Origin: Clostridiales bacterium
Lineage (GTDB): Bacteria > Bacillota > Clostridia > Oscillospirales > Acutalibacteraceae
Direction of reading: 5' to 3'
Length of the DNA: 64,000 bases
Assembly: GCA_024684435.1 (NCBI GenBank)
Contig: JAIKWV010000037.1
Span: 28,774 to 92,773, forward strand
In this document: positions 36,526-43,663 of the stretch, in pieces
Layout: each line of letters opens with the position of its first letter
Numbering within the stretch: the first letter of the stretch is position 1
Position numbers and translations under genes: made by a program
Notes under the pieces: generated by a model
Told to the model about the DNA's origin: nothing
The model's database searches: none
Seen by the model: the letters and a program-made list of their open reading frames with translations, nothing else

Positions 36526-37403
36526 CTGCTGCCCTCCTTCAGTATGCTGAGTATGACGTCAGCAATAATGATCCCCGCTGTTTTCGGCGCCGTTTTTCCC
36601 GGTAATGAACCGGGTACTATCACTTTGAAGCCCGATCCTTCCGCCGCCTTGATATCAACACCGTATGGCGCGGACGCTATGTCTATTATCAGGCAGTCTT
36701 TGTTCAAGCTGTTGAGAACGGCTTCGTTTATTATCTGCGCCGGGACCGTGTTAACGAGCAGATCAAAAATATTTGCCCTTGTTTCAAGCTCTGATATATA
36801 AACTGTCCCATACCCTTCCATTTCGGCAGAAGCTATATCCGACCTTTTTCTCGCGGCGATCGTAACAACGGCGCCGAGACCCGACAACGCTCTTGCCGCA
36901 GCCTTTGCCGTTTTCCCATAACCGATCACAAGGCACCGGGAACCGTGCAGGGTAACGACCATATTGTCAATTGCGATTTTTATTATACCCTGTGCTGTGG
37001 GTACGGCATTTTTTATTGCAAGCTCTTCGCGTTCAAAATAGTCATAGACCTTTATGCCTCTCCTGAAAAAATCGGATTTCCACGTATTCATCATCATACC
37101 CGCAAACACCGCGCTGTCCTGGTTTAACGAGCTGAACAGAAGCTCCGGAGTGATCGGCATACTGCCATACTGGGAGTTTACCGTTTTGCCGTCGCGGCTC
37201 ACCGGAAGAGGCAGGATGACAGCCTGACCGTTTTCGCAGACGATCCTATGCAGATCTTCATCTTTGGCTTTTAATTCATCCCATCCGTCAAGCAGATCAA
37301 AATTATATATACGGGCAGAAAAGCCCTTATCGTTGAGATATTTCGCCATATATACCTGGCGCATATCTCCGCCGATCAATAAAAGATTTTTTATGTTATT
37401 CAT
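36522..37403 (-). CDS. spoVFA: Dipicolinate synthase subunit A
   Basis: A 293-residue NAD(P)-binding subunit. It starts MNNIKNLLLIGGDMRQVYMAKYL, with a second Rossmann motif VIGYGKTAKAAARALSGLG near residues 155-175. It pairs with spoVFB, overlapping it by 4 bases. Expected expression is late, in the mother cell. Read on the minus strand, CATATAATG near 37429-37437 vaguely resembles a sigma-K -10, but I cannot defend a full promoter. Confidence 0.95.
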   Translation of the reverse strand: MNNIKNLLLIGGDMRQVYMAKYLNDKGFSARIYNFDLLDGWDELKAKDEDLHRIVCENGQAVILPLPVSRDGKTVNSQYGSMPITPELLFSSLNQDSAVFAGMMMNTWKSDFFRRGIKVYDYFEREELAIKNAVPTAQGIIKIAIDNMVVTLHGSRCLVIGYGKTAKAAARALSGLGAVVTIAARKRSDIASAEMEGYGTVYISELETRANIFDLLVNTVPAQIINEAVLNSLNKDCLIIDIASAPYGVDIKAAEGSGFKVIVPGSLPGKTAPKTAGIIIADVILSILKEGSR

Positions 37404-37544
37404 AGACGCCCTCCTTTTTCGTCTCAGTACATTATATGGAGCCTCCGGTTGACTTGTTGCAAACTTTTCAGTGAGTTTTTTGAAATTTACTGTTTATTTT
37501 TCCGCATGGATAGAGTATAATAAATGGTTAGAGAGGGTGTTTTT

Positions 37545-38933
37545 ATGAAGTCTATAGACGAACTTTTGAAGGAAGTAAAGCACATACATTTTATCGGAAT
37601 AGGCGGTTCGGGCATGTGTCCTCTGGCTGAGATACTCAACAAAGAGGGTTATATCATAACCGGCTCGGACAATAACGAAAGCGATACGCTCAAAAGGATA
37701 CGTGATCTGGGTATTAAGGTCACTATGGGTCAGCGGGCGGAAAATATCGAAGGCGCGGAAATGATCGTCTACACCGCCGCCCTGCTCAGCGACAATCCCG
37801 AATTGGTCGCCGCAAAGGCTTCCGGCATTCCCACGTTTGAGCGTTCAAAGCTTTTCGGCGCCATTTCCCGGATGTACAACGACTGTATCGGCATATCCGG
37901 CACCCACGGCAAAACAACTACAACATCCATGCTCACTCAGATCTTTATCGACGCTCACCGTGACCCAACCGCAGTAATAGGCGGCAAACTGCCCCTTACC
38001 GGCACCAACGGTATCGTGGGAAAAAGCGACCTTATGGTGTGCGAGGCCTGTGAGTTTGTGGACACTTTTCTCAACCTCAGCCCTGCCGTTTCTGTAATAC
38101 TCAACATTGACGAGGATCATCTTGATTATTTCAAGACCCTTGAAAATCTCATTTCAAGCTTTACCGACTTTGCTGACCTTGCCTCCCGCGCGGTCATCTA
38201 TAACGGAGACGACGCAAACACTCTTACCGCCATAGGAAACGTCAAGAAGAACGGCAACAAGGAATTCATCACATTCGGTCTCAATGAAGGCAACGATTAC
38301 AGAGCCGTTAATGTGGAGGTAAAATATTCTCTGCCGGAATACGATCTGGAGATAAACGGCAAACCGGCAGGTCATATTCAACTGAACGTCCCCGGCAAGC
38401 ACAACGTTATAGACTCCCTTGCCGCTGTCAGCGCCGCAATGCATGAGGGCGTGTCCTTTGAGGATTGCGCCGCCGCTTTAAAGGAATTCCGTGGCGCGGG
38501 CAGAAGATTTGAGATGCTTGGCACATACAACGGCGTTACCATAGCGGACGACTACGCCCATCATCCCACGGAGCTTGAGGTCACGCTCAACGCCGCAAAG
38601 CAGATGAAATACAACGATGTCTGGGCTGTGTTCCAGCCTTTCACCTTCTCCCGCACGGCGATGCTCATGGACGATTTTGCAAGGGTGTTGAAGATCGCCG
38701 ACAAGGTTGTAATGACAGAAATAATGGGTTCAAGAGAGGTGAACACCTACAACGTCTACACAAGTCAGCTTGCCGAAAAGATCCCCGGCAGCGTCTGGTT
38801 TAATGAATTTGAAGAGGTCGCAGAATATGTTGTAAAAAACGCAAAACCCGGAGATTTAGTAATAACCCTGGGATGCGGAGATATCTATAAAGCGGCAAAA
38901 ATAATGATAAAAAAATATAAAACCCTTGAATAA
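37545..38933 (+). CDS. murC: UDP-N-acetylmuramate--L-alanine ligase
   Basis: A 462-residue Mur ligase adding the first amino acid of the peptidoglycan stem. It shows HFIGIGGSGMCPLAEIL (UDP site), the ATP loop GTHGKTTTTSM, NIDEDHLDYF and DYAHHPTELEVTL. ATG 37545 follows AGAGAGGG; the in-frame start at 37524 is too close to the probable -10 box TATAAT (37516-37521). It is a single-gene unit ended by a hairpin. Confidence 0.97.
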   Translation: MKSIDELLKEVKHIHFIGIGGSGMCPLAEILNKEGYIITGSDNNESDTLKRIRDLGIKVTMGQRAENIEGAEMIVYTAALLSDNPELVAAKASGIPTFERSKLFGAISRMYNDCIGISGTHGKTTTTSMLTQIFIDAHRDPTAVIGGKLPLTGTNGIVGKSDLMVCEACEFVDTFLNLSPAVSVILNIDEDHLDYFKTLENLISSFTDFADLASRAVIYNGDDANTLTAIGNVKKNGNKEFITFGLNEGNDYRAVNVEVKYSLPEYDLEINGKPAGHIQLNVPGKHNVIDSLAAVSAAMHEGVSFEDCAAALKEFRGAGRRFEMLGTYNGVTIADDYAHHPTELEVTLNAAKQMKYNDVWAVFQPFTFSRTAMLMDDFARVLKIADKVVMTEIMGSREVNTYNVYTSQLAEKIPGSVWFNEFEEVAEYVVKNAKPGDLVITLGCGDIYKAAKIMIKKYKTLE

Positions 38934-38937
38934 AACG

Positions 38938-38973
38938 ATCTGTTGTGCTATTATAAAGCACAACAGATTTTCT
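38938..38973 (+). terminator. Intrinsic terminator after murC
   Basis: A perfect 12-bp stem, ATCTGTTGTGCT (38938-38949) with AGCACAACAGAT (38957-38968), followed by TTTTCT. Confidence 0.78.
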
Positions 38974-38992
38974 ACAAAGCGAGGTGATATTC

Positions 38993-39910
38993 TTGCCTAT
39001 CAAAATTGATAATCAGCTCCCGGCTCACCGCTTGCTTGAAATGGAAAATGTTTTCGTCATGTCTGAGTCCCGGGCAGATAAGCAGGATATCCGCCCCCTG
39101 AAAATGCTTCTGCTCAATTTAATGCCAACAAAGATACAGACGGAAACTCAGATCCTGCGGCTTTTGAGCAACTCCCCTCTTCAGGTTGAAGTGGAACTGC
39201 TTCAGACAGCCACGCATCAGGCAAAGAACGTCTCTCCGGAGCATATGTTGAAATTTTACAAGGTTTTCGACGAGATCAAGGACGAGCGTTTTGACGGTTT
39301 GATAGTCACCGGCGCTCCCGTTGAACAAATGGAATTTGAAGAGGTGGACTACTGGCCTGAGCTGTGCAAAATATTCGAGTGGTCAAATAAGAACGTCTAC
39401 TCCACATTCCATATCTGCTGGGGTGCGCAGGCAGCGTTATATTACCATTACGGCGTCCCGAAATATCTTCTGGACAAAAAAGTATTCGGCGTCTTTCCCC
39501 ACAGGTCGCTTGATTATTTTCATCCCATCATGCGTGGTCTTGACGATGAATTCATGATCCCCCATTCGCGGCACACCGAGATCCGCAGGAGCGATATCGC
39601 CCTTGTCAAAGACTTGCAGATACTGTCCTACTCCGACATGGCTGGCGTACAGCTGCTCTCCGACATGGACTGCCGCAAATTTTTCTCCACCGGTCACTTT
39701 GAATATGACAGGGACACCCTGGCAAAGGAATATTTCAGGGATCTTGATAAGGGGTTGGATATAGATATCCCTTATAATTATTTCCCTGACAATGATCCCA
39801 AGCGTACTCCCGTTATGAACTGGAGAAGCACAGCCAACCTGATGTTTACCAACTGGCTCAACTACTTTGTATATCAGCGTACGCCCTACGACCTGAGCAC
39901 GCTGATGTAA
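38993..39910 (+). CDS. metA: Homoserine O-acetyltransferase, MetA type
   Basis: A 305-residue enzyme that activates homoserine for methionine synthesis. Catalytic residues align exactly with Escherichia coli MetA numbering: Lys47, Cys142 in HICWGAQ, His235 and Glu237 in STGHFEYD. Position 111 is Glu (GAPVEQ); published work shows Glu111 selects acetyl-CoA while Gly111 selects succinyl-CoA, so the product should be O-acetylhomoserine. The start is TTG at 38993 with GAGGTGAT five bases upstream, giving the usual MPIKI beginning. Confidence 0.95.
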   Translation: MPIKIDNQLPAHRLLEMENVFVMSESRADKQDIRPLKMLLLNLMPTKIQTETQILRLLSNSPLQVEVELLQTATHQAKNVSPEHMLKFYKVFDEIKDERFDGLIVTGAPVEQMEFEEVDYWPELCKIFEWSNKNVYSTFHICWGAQAALYYHYGVPKYLLDKKVFGVFPHRSLDYFHPIMRGLDDEFMIPHSRHTEIRRSDIALVKDLQILSYSDMAGVQLLSDMDCRKFFSTGHFEYDRDTLAKEYFRDLDKGLDIDIPYNYFPDNDPKRTPVMNWRSTANLMFTNWLNYFVYQRTPYDLSTLM

Positions 39911-39931
39911 CGCACTTAAAAATTGAATATA

Positions 39932-40057
39932 AGTCTTCGGGGCGTGGTGAAATTCCACACCGGCAGTGTTGCACATATTATGCTCAGTCTGCGAGCCGCA
40001 AAGCGGTTGATTCGGTGAAAATCCGAAACCGACGGTACAGTCCGGATGAGAGAAGAC
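39932..40057 (+). promoter_or_regulatory. FMN riboswitch (RFN element)
   Basis: The closing stem pairs GTCTTC (39933-39938) with GAAGAC (40052-40057). Conserved blocks are unmistakable: TTCGGGGCGTGGTGAAATTC, then CACCGGCAGT, then TCGGTGAAAATCCGAAACCG, ACGGTACAGTCCGGATG and AGAGAAGAC. It controls ribU directly downstream; FMN binding would favour the terminator that follows. Confidence 0.97.
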
Positions 40058-40058
40058 C

Positions 40059-40114
40059 GTTATTTTAATAAAAATAACAGCCCCGTGCAGCAAAGCGCGG
40101 GGTTGATTTTTTTG
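40059..40114 (+). terminator. Expression platform of the FMN riboswitch
   Basis: GTTATTTT/AAAATAAC (40059-40078) forms a small A/T hairpin. It is followed by the terminator stem CCCCGTGC (40081-40088) with GCGCGGGG (40095-40102) and a TTGATTTTTTT tract that ends just before the ribU ribosome site. Termination when FMN is bound is the expected mode. Confidence 0.85.
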
Positions 40115-40125
40115 AGGTGATAAAA

Positions 40126-40749
40126 ATGCAAACCAACAACAAGAAAACAAATCTCAGAGCATTGACAATGACCGCTATGCTTTCCGCAATGGGTGCGGCG
40201 CTTATGTACGTAAACATCAGCGTTCCGTTCATGCCGAGCTTTATCAAGCTGGACTTCGCCGACCTGCCGGCGCTTATCGCATCCTTCGCCATCGACCCGT
40301 TATCGGGTGTAGTTGTGTGCCTGATAAAGAATCTCATCAAGTTGCCCACGACCACCACGGGTGGAGTCGGCGAACTTTCCAACTTCATATTGAGCGTAGC
40401 CTTCGTACTGCCTGCGGGACTGATCTATAAAAAACATAAAACCAGGAAACGTGCATTTATCGGTTCCCTTGTGGGCGCATTTTCTATGGCATTGTTAGGG
40501 CTTGCGTCAAATTATTATGTAATATTCCCCATCTACACAAAGTTCATACCTATGGAGGGCATACTCGGCGCATATCAGGCAATACTGACCAATGTATTCA
40601 GAGTCCATTCAATACAGATCGACTCGCTTATAAAGGCTCTGCTGATATTCAACCTGCCCTTCACGTTCTTTAAGGGAATGTGCAGCGTAGTGATAACCTT
40701 CCTGATATACAAGAAGATATCTCCCCTCATCAAGGGCAAAAATATGTGA
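40126..40749 (+). CDS. ribU: Riboflavin ECF transporter S-component
   Basis: A 207-residue membrane protein with about six helices. Motifs match RibU: MTAMLSAMGAALMYVNISVP, then FIKLDFADLPALIASFAIDP, and KNLIKLPTTTTGGVGELSNF, the flavin-binding loop region. ATG 40126 follows TGAGGTGA. The FMN riboswitch confirms riboflavin as substrate. It needs a shared EcfAA'T energising complex encoded elsewhere. It ends one base from the end of pgcA, which is on the opposite strand. Confidence 0.96.
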   Translation: MQTNNKKTNLRALTMTAMLSAMGAALMYVNISVPFMPSFIKLDFADLPALIASFAIDPLSGVVVCLIKNLIKLPTTTTGGVGELSNFILSVAFVLPAGLIYKKHKTRKRAFIGSLVGAFSMALLGLASNYYVIFPIYTKFIPMEGILGAYQAILTNVFRVHSIQIDSLIKALLIFNLPFTFFKGMCSVVITFLIYKKISPLIKGKNM

Positions 40750-40750
40750 T

Positions 40751-42451
40751 CTATTCCAGTCCCAGACTTTTCTTGGCAGTTTTTCTTAACTGATCCAGCC
40801 GCAGCTCAGCCTTTTCTCTGTTCGTATCTTTCACGCCGTAATAAAGCTTTATCTTGGGCTCTGTTCCCGAAGGCCTGACCGCTACCCATGAGCCGTCGCT
40901 GAGGGTATATTTCAGAACATCAGAAGTGGGCAGAGTCCCGAAGCCCGGCTCCGCTTCCACCGGTACGCTGAAGTCGGTCACAGTCTCCGTATCATCAAAG
41001 GGAGAGCCGGTTTCCCGCAGCTTTTTCATCATTGAAGATATCTTTTCAAGTCCGTCTTTTCCCTTAAGTGTAAAGCTGTCAAGGGCGTCAAGATAATAAC
41101 CGAATTCCCCGTATATCTCATTGAGCTTATCCACCATGGTCAAGCCCTTGGACTTGGCTTCAGCCGCCATTTCACATATGAGAAGAGCGGATACCACCGC
41201 ATCCTTATCTCTGGCATGGGTGCCGGCGAGATAGCCGTAGGACTCCTCATAACCTAAAATAAATGTATAATCGCGTTCTTCATCACCTTTGAGCCTTGCC
41301 TGCTCAAACTGTGTGATTTTTTCACCTATAAACTTAAAGCCTGTAAGTGTCGAAAATACCGTAAGTCCTCTCTTAGCTGCGATGTCCGCGCCTAACTGAC
41401 TTGTGACAACGGTCTTTACCACAGCAGGCTTTTTTACTGCCGTCAGATCCGTATGCTTAAGGACAAAGTCCATAAGCAGCGCGCCCACCTGATTACCGGT
41501 AATAAGCTGAAAGCTTCCGTCTTCGGTCCTGACGGCTATGCCCACGCGGTCGCTGTCCGGGTCGGTACCGAGAACTATGTCCGCCGAGGTGTTCTTTGCC
41601 TGCTCTATGCCCAGCTCCAGCGCACGTCTGTCCTCCGGGTTCGGGGAAACCACTGTGGGGAAATTTCCGTCCTGTATCATCTGCTGATCCACGGTATCAA
41701 GCTGTTCAAAACCGTCCGCTTTGAGCGCCATCTGTACGGGGATCTTTCCCGTTCCGTGAAGAGGAGTATATACTATCTTAAGCTTTGCCTTTGCATCGGC
41801 ATCACTGTATCTGCGCTGCTGCAAAACTGCTTCTACAAAGGCATCCGTAACGTTGACCTTTGATATAAGCTCGGGAGCGCCATCAAAATTTATTGTCTTA
41901 TAATCGGTTATTGCATTCACAAATTCAATGACCTGATGCGCCTGATAAGGCACAAGCTGACAGCCGAATTCATCGTACACCTTGTATCCGTTGTATTCCT
42001 TGGGATTGTGGCTGGCGGTAAGCACGATACCGGCAAGAGCGTTGAAATATTTTACCGAAAATGAGAGTTGCGGCGTGGGACGGGGCGAATCGTGCAGATA
42101 GACCTTTATACCCATACCGCTGAGAACGTCCGCCGTAATTTTTGAAAAAGCTTCGCTGTTGTTGCGGGTATCATAGCCTATGGCTACTCCCCTTTCCCGG
42201 CAGGCTTCATTGCCGTAGGTCTTAAGCAAATATTTGCCTAAACCTGCGGTGGCTTTGCCCACGGTATACTTGTTCATTCTGTTTGTGCCGGCGCCCATAA
42301 CGCCCCGAAGTCCGCCCGTACCGAATTCAAGCTCTTTATAGAACCTGTCCTCTATCTCCTTTTCATCCTTTATGGCGGAAAGCTCGTTTCTTGTTTCTTC
42401 GTCAAAGAAGCTGTCCGTAAGCCAGAAATTGTATTTATCTTTGTAATTCAT
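40751..42451 (-). CDS. pgcA: Phosphoglucomutase (alpha-phosphohexomutase, PgcA type)
   Basis: A 566-residue phospho-sugar mutase. Phosphoserine loop TASHNPKEYNGYK, metal loop GTDPDSDRVG and phosphate-binding RPSGTEPKIKLYY are all canonical. FGTGGLRGVMGAGTNRMN near the N-terminus is typical of Gram-positive PgcA/Pgm2 enzymes linking glucose 6-phosphate to UDP-glucose. ATG 42451 is used, spaced nine bases from GGAG. It is a second phosphohexomutase distinct from the one at 11-12.5 kb. Confidence 0.94.
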   Translation of the reverse strand: MNYKDKYNFWLTDSFFDEETRNELSAIKDEKEIEDRFYKELEFGTGGLRGVMGAGTNRMNKYTVGKATAGLGKYLLKTYGNEACRERGVAIGYDTRNNSEAFSKITADVLSGMGIKVYLHDSPRPTPQLSFSVKYFNALAGIVLTASHNPKEYNGYKVYDEFGCQLVPYQAHQVIEFVNAITDYKTINFDGAPELISKVNVTDAFVEAVLQQRRYSDADAKAKLKIVYTPLHGTGKIPVQMALKADGFEQLDTVDQQMIQDGNFPTVVSPNPEDRRALELGIEQAKNTSADIVLGTDPDSDRVGIAVRTEDGSFQLITGNQVGALLMDFVLKHTDLTAVKKPAVVKTVVTSQLGADIAAKRGLTVFSTLTGFKFIGEKITQFEQARLKGDEERDYTFILGYEESYGYLAGTHARDKDAVVSALLICEMAAEAKSKGLTMVDKLNEIYGEFGYYLDALDSFTLKGKDGLEKISSMMKKLRETGSPFDDTETVTDFSVPVEAEPGFGTLPTSDVLKYTLSDGSWVAVRPSGTEPKIKLYYGVKDTNREKAELRLDQLRKTAKKSLGLE

Positions 42452-42523
42452 TTTTCTCAACTCCATATCAAATTTACACGCGCACTATTATACATCGCAT
42501 ACCCTGAAAATTCAAGGATATAA

Positions 42524-42557
42524 TTTTATTCTGCTTCGTCTTTTATTCTGCTTCGTC
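42524..42557. repeat. Perfect 17-bp tandem duplication
   Basis: TTTTATTCTGCTTCGTC occurs twice in a row (42524-42540 and 42541-42557) in the divergent pgcA/fucosyltransferase intergenic region. With two copies and no spacers it is not a CRISPR; it looks like a simple slippage duplication. Confidence 0.95.
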
Positions 42558-42583
42558 TTTGTCTGTACTGAACCCTTTTATCG

Positions 42584-42612
42584 TTGACAGTATTTCAAAA
42601 ATATGTTATTCT
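42584..42612 (+). promoter_or_regulatory. Sigma-A promoter for the fucosyltransferase-fkp unit
   Basis: Consensus TTGACA (42584-42589), a 17-base spacer, then TATTCT (42607-42612), 45 bases before the fucosyltransferase ATG. It lies just after the 17-bp tandem repeat. Confidence 0.68.
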
Positions 42613-42657
42613 TTTTTTGTATAATTACATTATTTGTCTGAGGATGTGTATTTGTTT

Positions 42658-43647
42658 ATGAAAACAATAAAAATCGGTTTTTCAAACTTTTTTACACCGT
42701 TTAACGTTAACGACAATTTTATCGTAAACATTTTGAAAGAGCGTTATGATGTTCAGGTCACCAGTGACCCTGATTATTTATTCTGCAGCTGCTTTGGATT
42801 TGAGCATGTCAACTTTGACGGAATAAAAATATTTATTACAGGCGAAGATATTGATCCTGATTTTAACTTATATGACTATGCCATTGCATTTGACGACATG
42901 AAATTCGGCGACAGATATTTGCGCTTTCCTCTGTTTGCATGGCTGTTTTCTTTAAAAACTGCGGCGAAAAAACATAAGTTCACAGACGAAGATCTTGCTC
43001 AGAAAACCGGGTTTTGTAATTTCGTTTATTCAAACAGCATGGCTAACAAAAAACGTCAGGATTTTTTTGATCTTCTATCGCAATATAAAAAAGTAGACTC
43101 CGGTGGAAAATATTTAAACAACATCGGCGCTCCCGTAGCAAATAAATATGAATTTCAAAAGAAATACAAGTTTTCGATCGCTTTTGAAAACGACAGCTCG
43201 CCCGGGTATACCACGGAAAAGATCATGGACGCATTTGCGGCAAAAACAATTCCGATATATTGGGGCAATCCCGATATTTCAAAAGATATAAATCCGAAAA
43301 GCTTCATAAACTGTCATGATTACGATTCGTTTGAAGCAGTGGTCGAGCGTGTAAAAGAAATTGACAACGATCCGGAATTGTATCGATCCATCTTATCCGA
43401 GCCGATTTTTAAAGAAGAAAAAATTCCCTATGAGTTCACAATGGACTATCTGCGCGAGTTTTTGTTTTATATTTTTGACCAGCCCTTGGAAACCGCCGGC
43501 CGCAGAGCTAAATTCAGTTTCCGTCAGAACTACAGCAATACGTTCAAGAAAATGTTCTCAGCTTACAACAAGCGCTATCAGAATCCCATTTTCGGCAAAA
43601 TATACGGCATATTAGGTGCAGTGCATGGCAAATTGATAAAAAAATGA
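42658..43647 (+). CDS. Family 10 (alpha-1,3-type) fucosyltransferase
   Basis: A 329-residue GT10 enzyme that would move L-fucose from GDP-fucose to a glycan. The family's donor-binding signature is clear at about residues 170-205: FSIAFENDSSPGYTTEKIMD followed by AFAAKTIPIYWGNPDI. The N-terminal acceptor half (about 1-150) is shorter and divergent. ATG 42658 is the simplest start, but a TTG at 42652 sits better relative to TGAGGA, so the start may shift by two codons. The gene is visibly more A+T-rich than its neighbours. It is 16 bases upstream of the GDP-fucose-forming gene and co-transcribed with it. Confidence 0.9.
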   Translation: MKTIKIGFSNFFTPFNVNDNFIVNILKERYDVQVTSDPDYLFCSCFGFEHVNFDGIKIFITGEDIDPDFNLYDYAIAFDDMKFGDRYLRFPLFAWLFSLKTAAKKHKFTDEDLAQKTGFCNFVYSNSMANKKRQDFFDLLSQYKKVDSGGKYLNNIGAPVANKYEFQKKYKFSIAFENDSSPGYTTEKIMDAFAAKTIPIYWGNPDISKDINPKSFINCHDYDSFEAVVERVKEIDNDPELYRSILSEPIFKEEKIPYEFTMDYLREFLFYIFDQPLETAGRRAKFSFRQNYSNTFKKMFSAYNKRYQNPIFGKIYGILGAVHGKLIKK

Positions 43648-43663
43648 TATGGTTGGATAATTT

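Noticed and set aside
42524..42557. Start of a CRISPR array
   Set aside because: Only two adjacent copies with no spacers and no cas genes.
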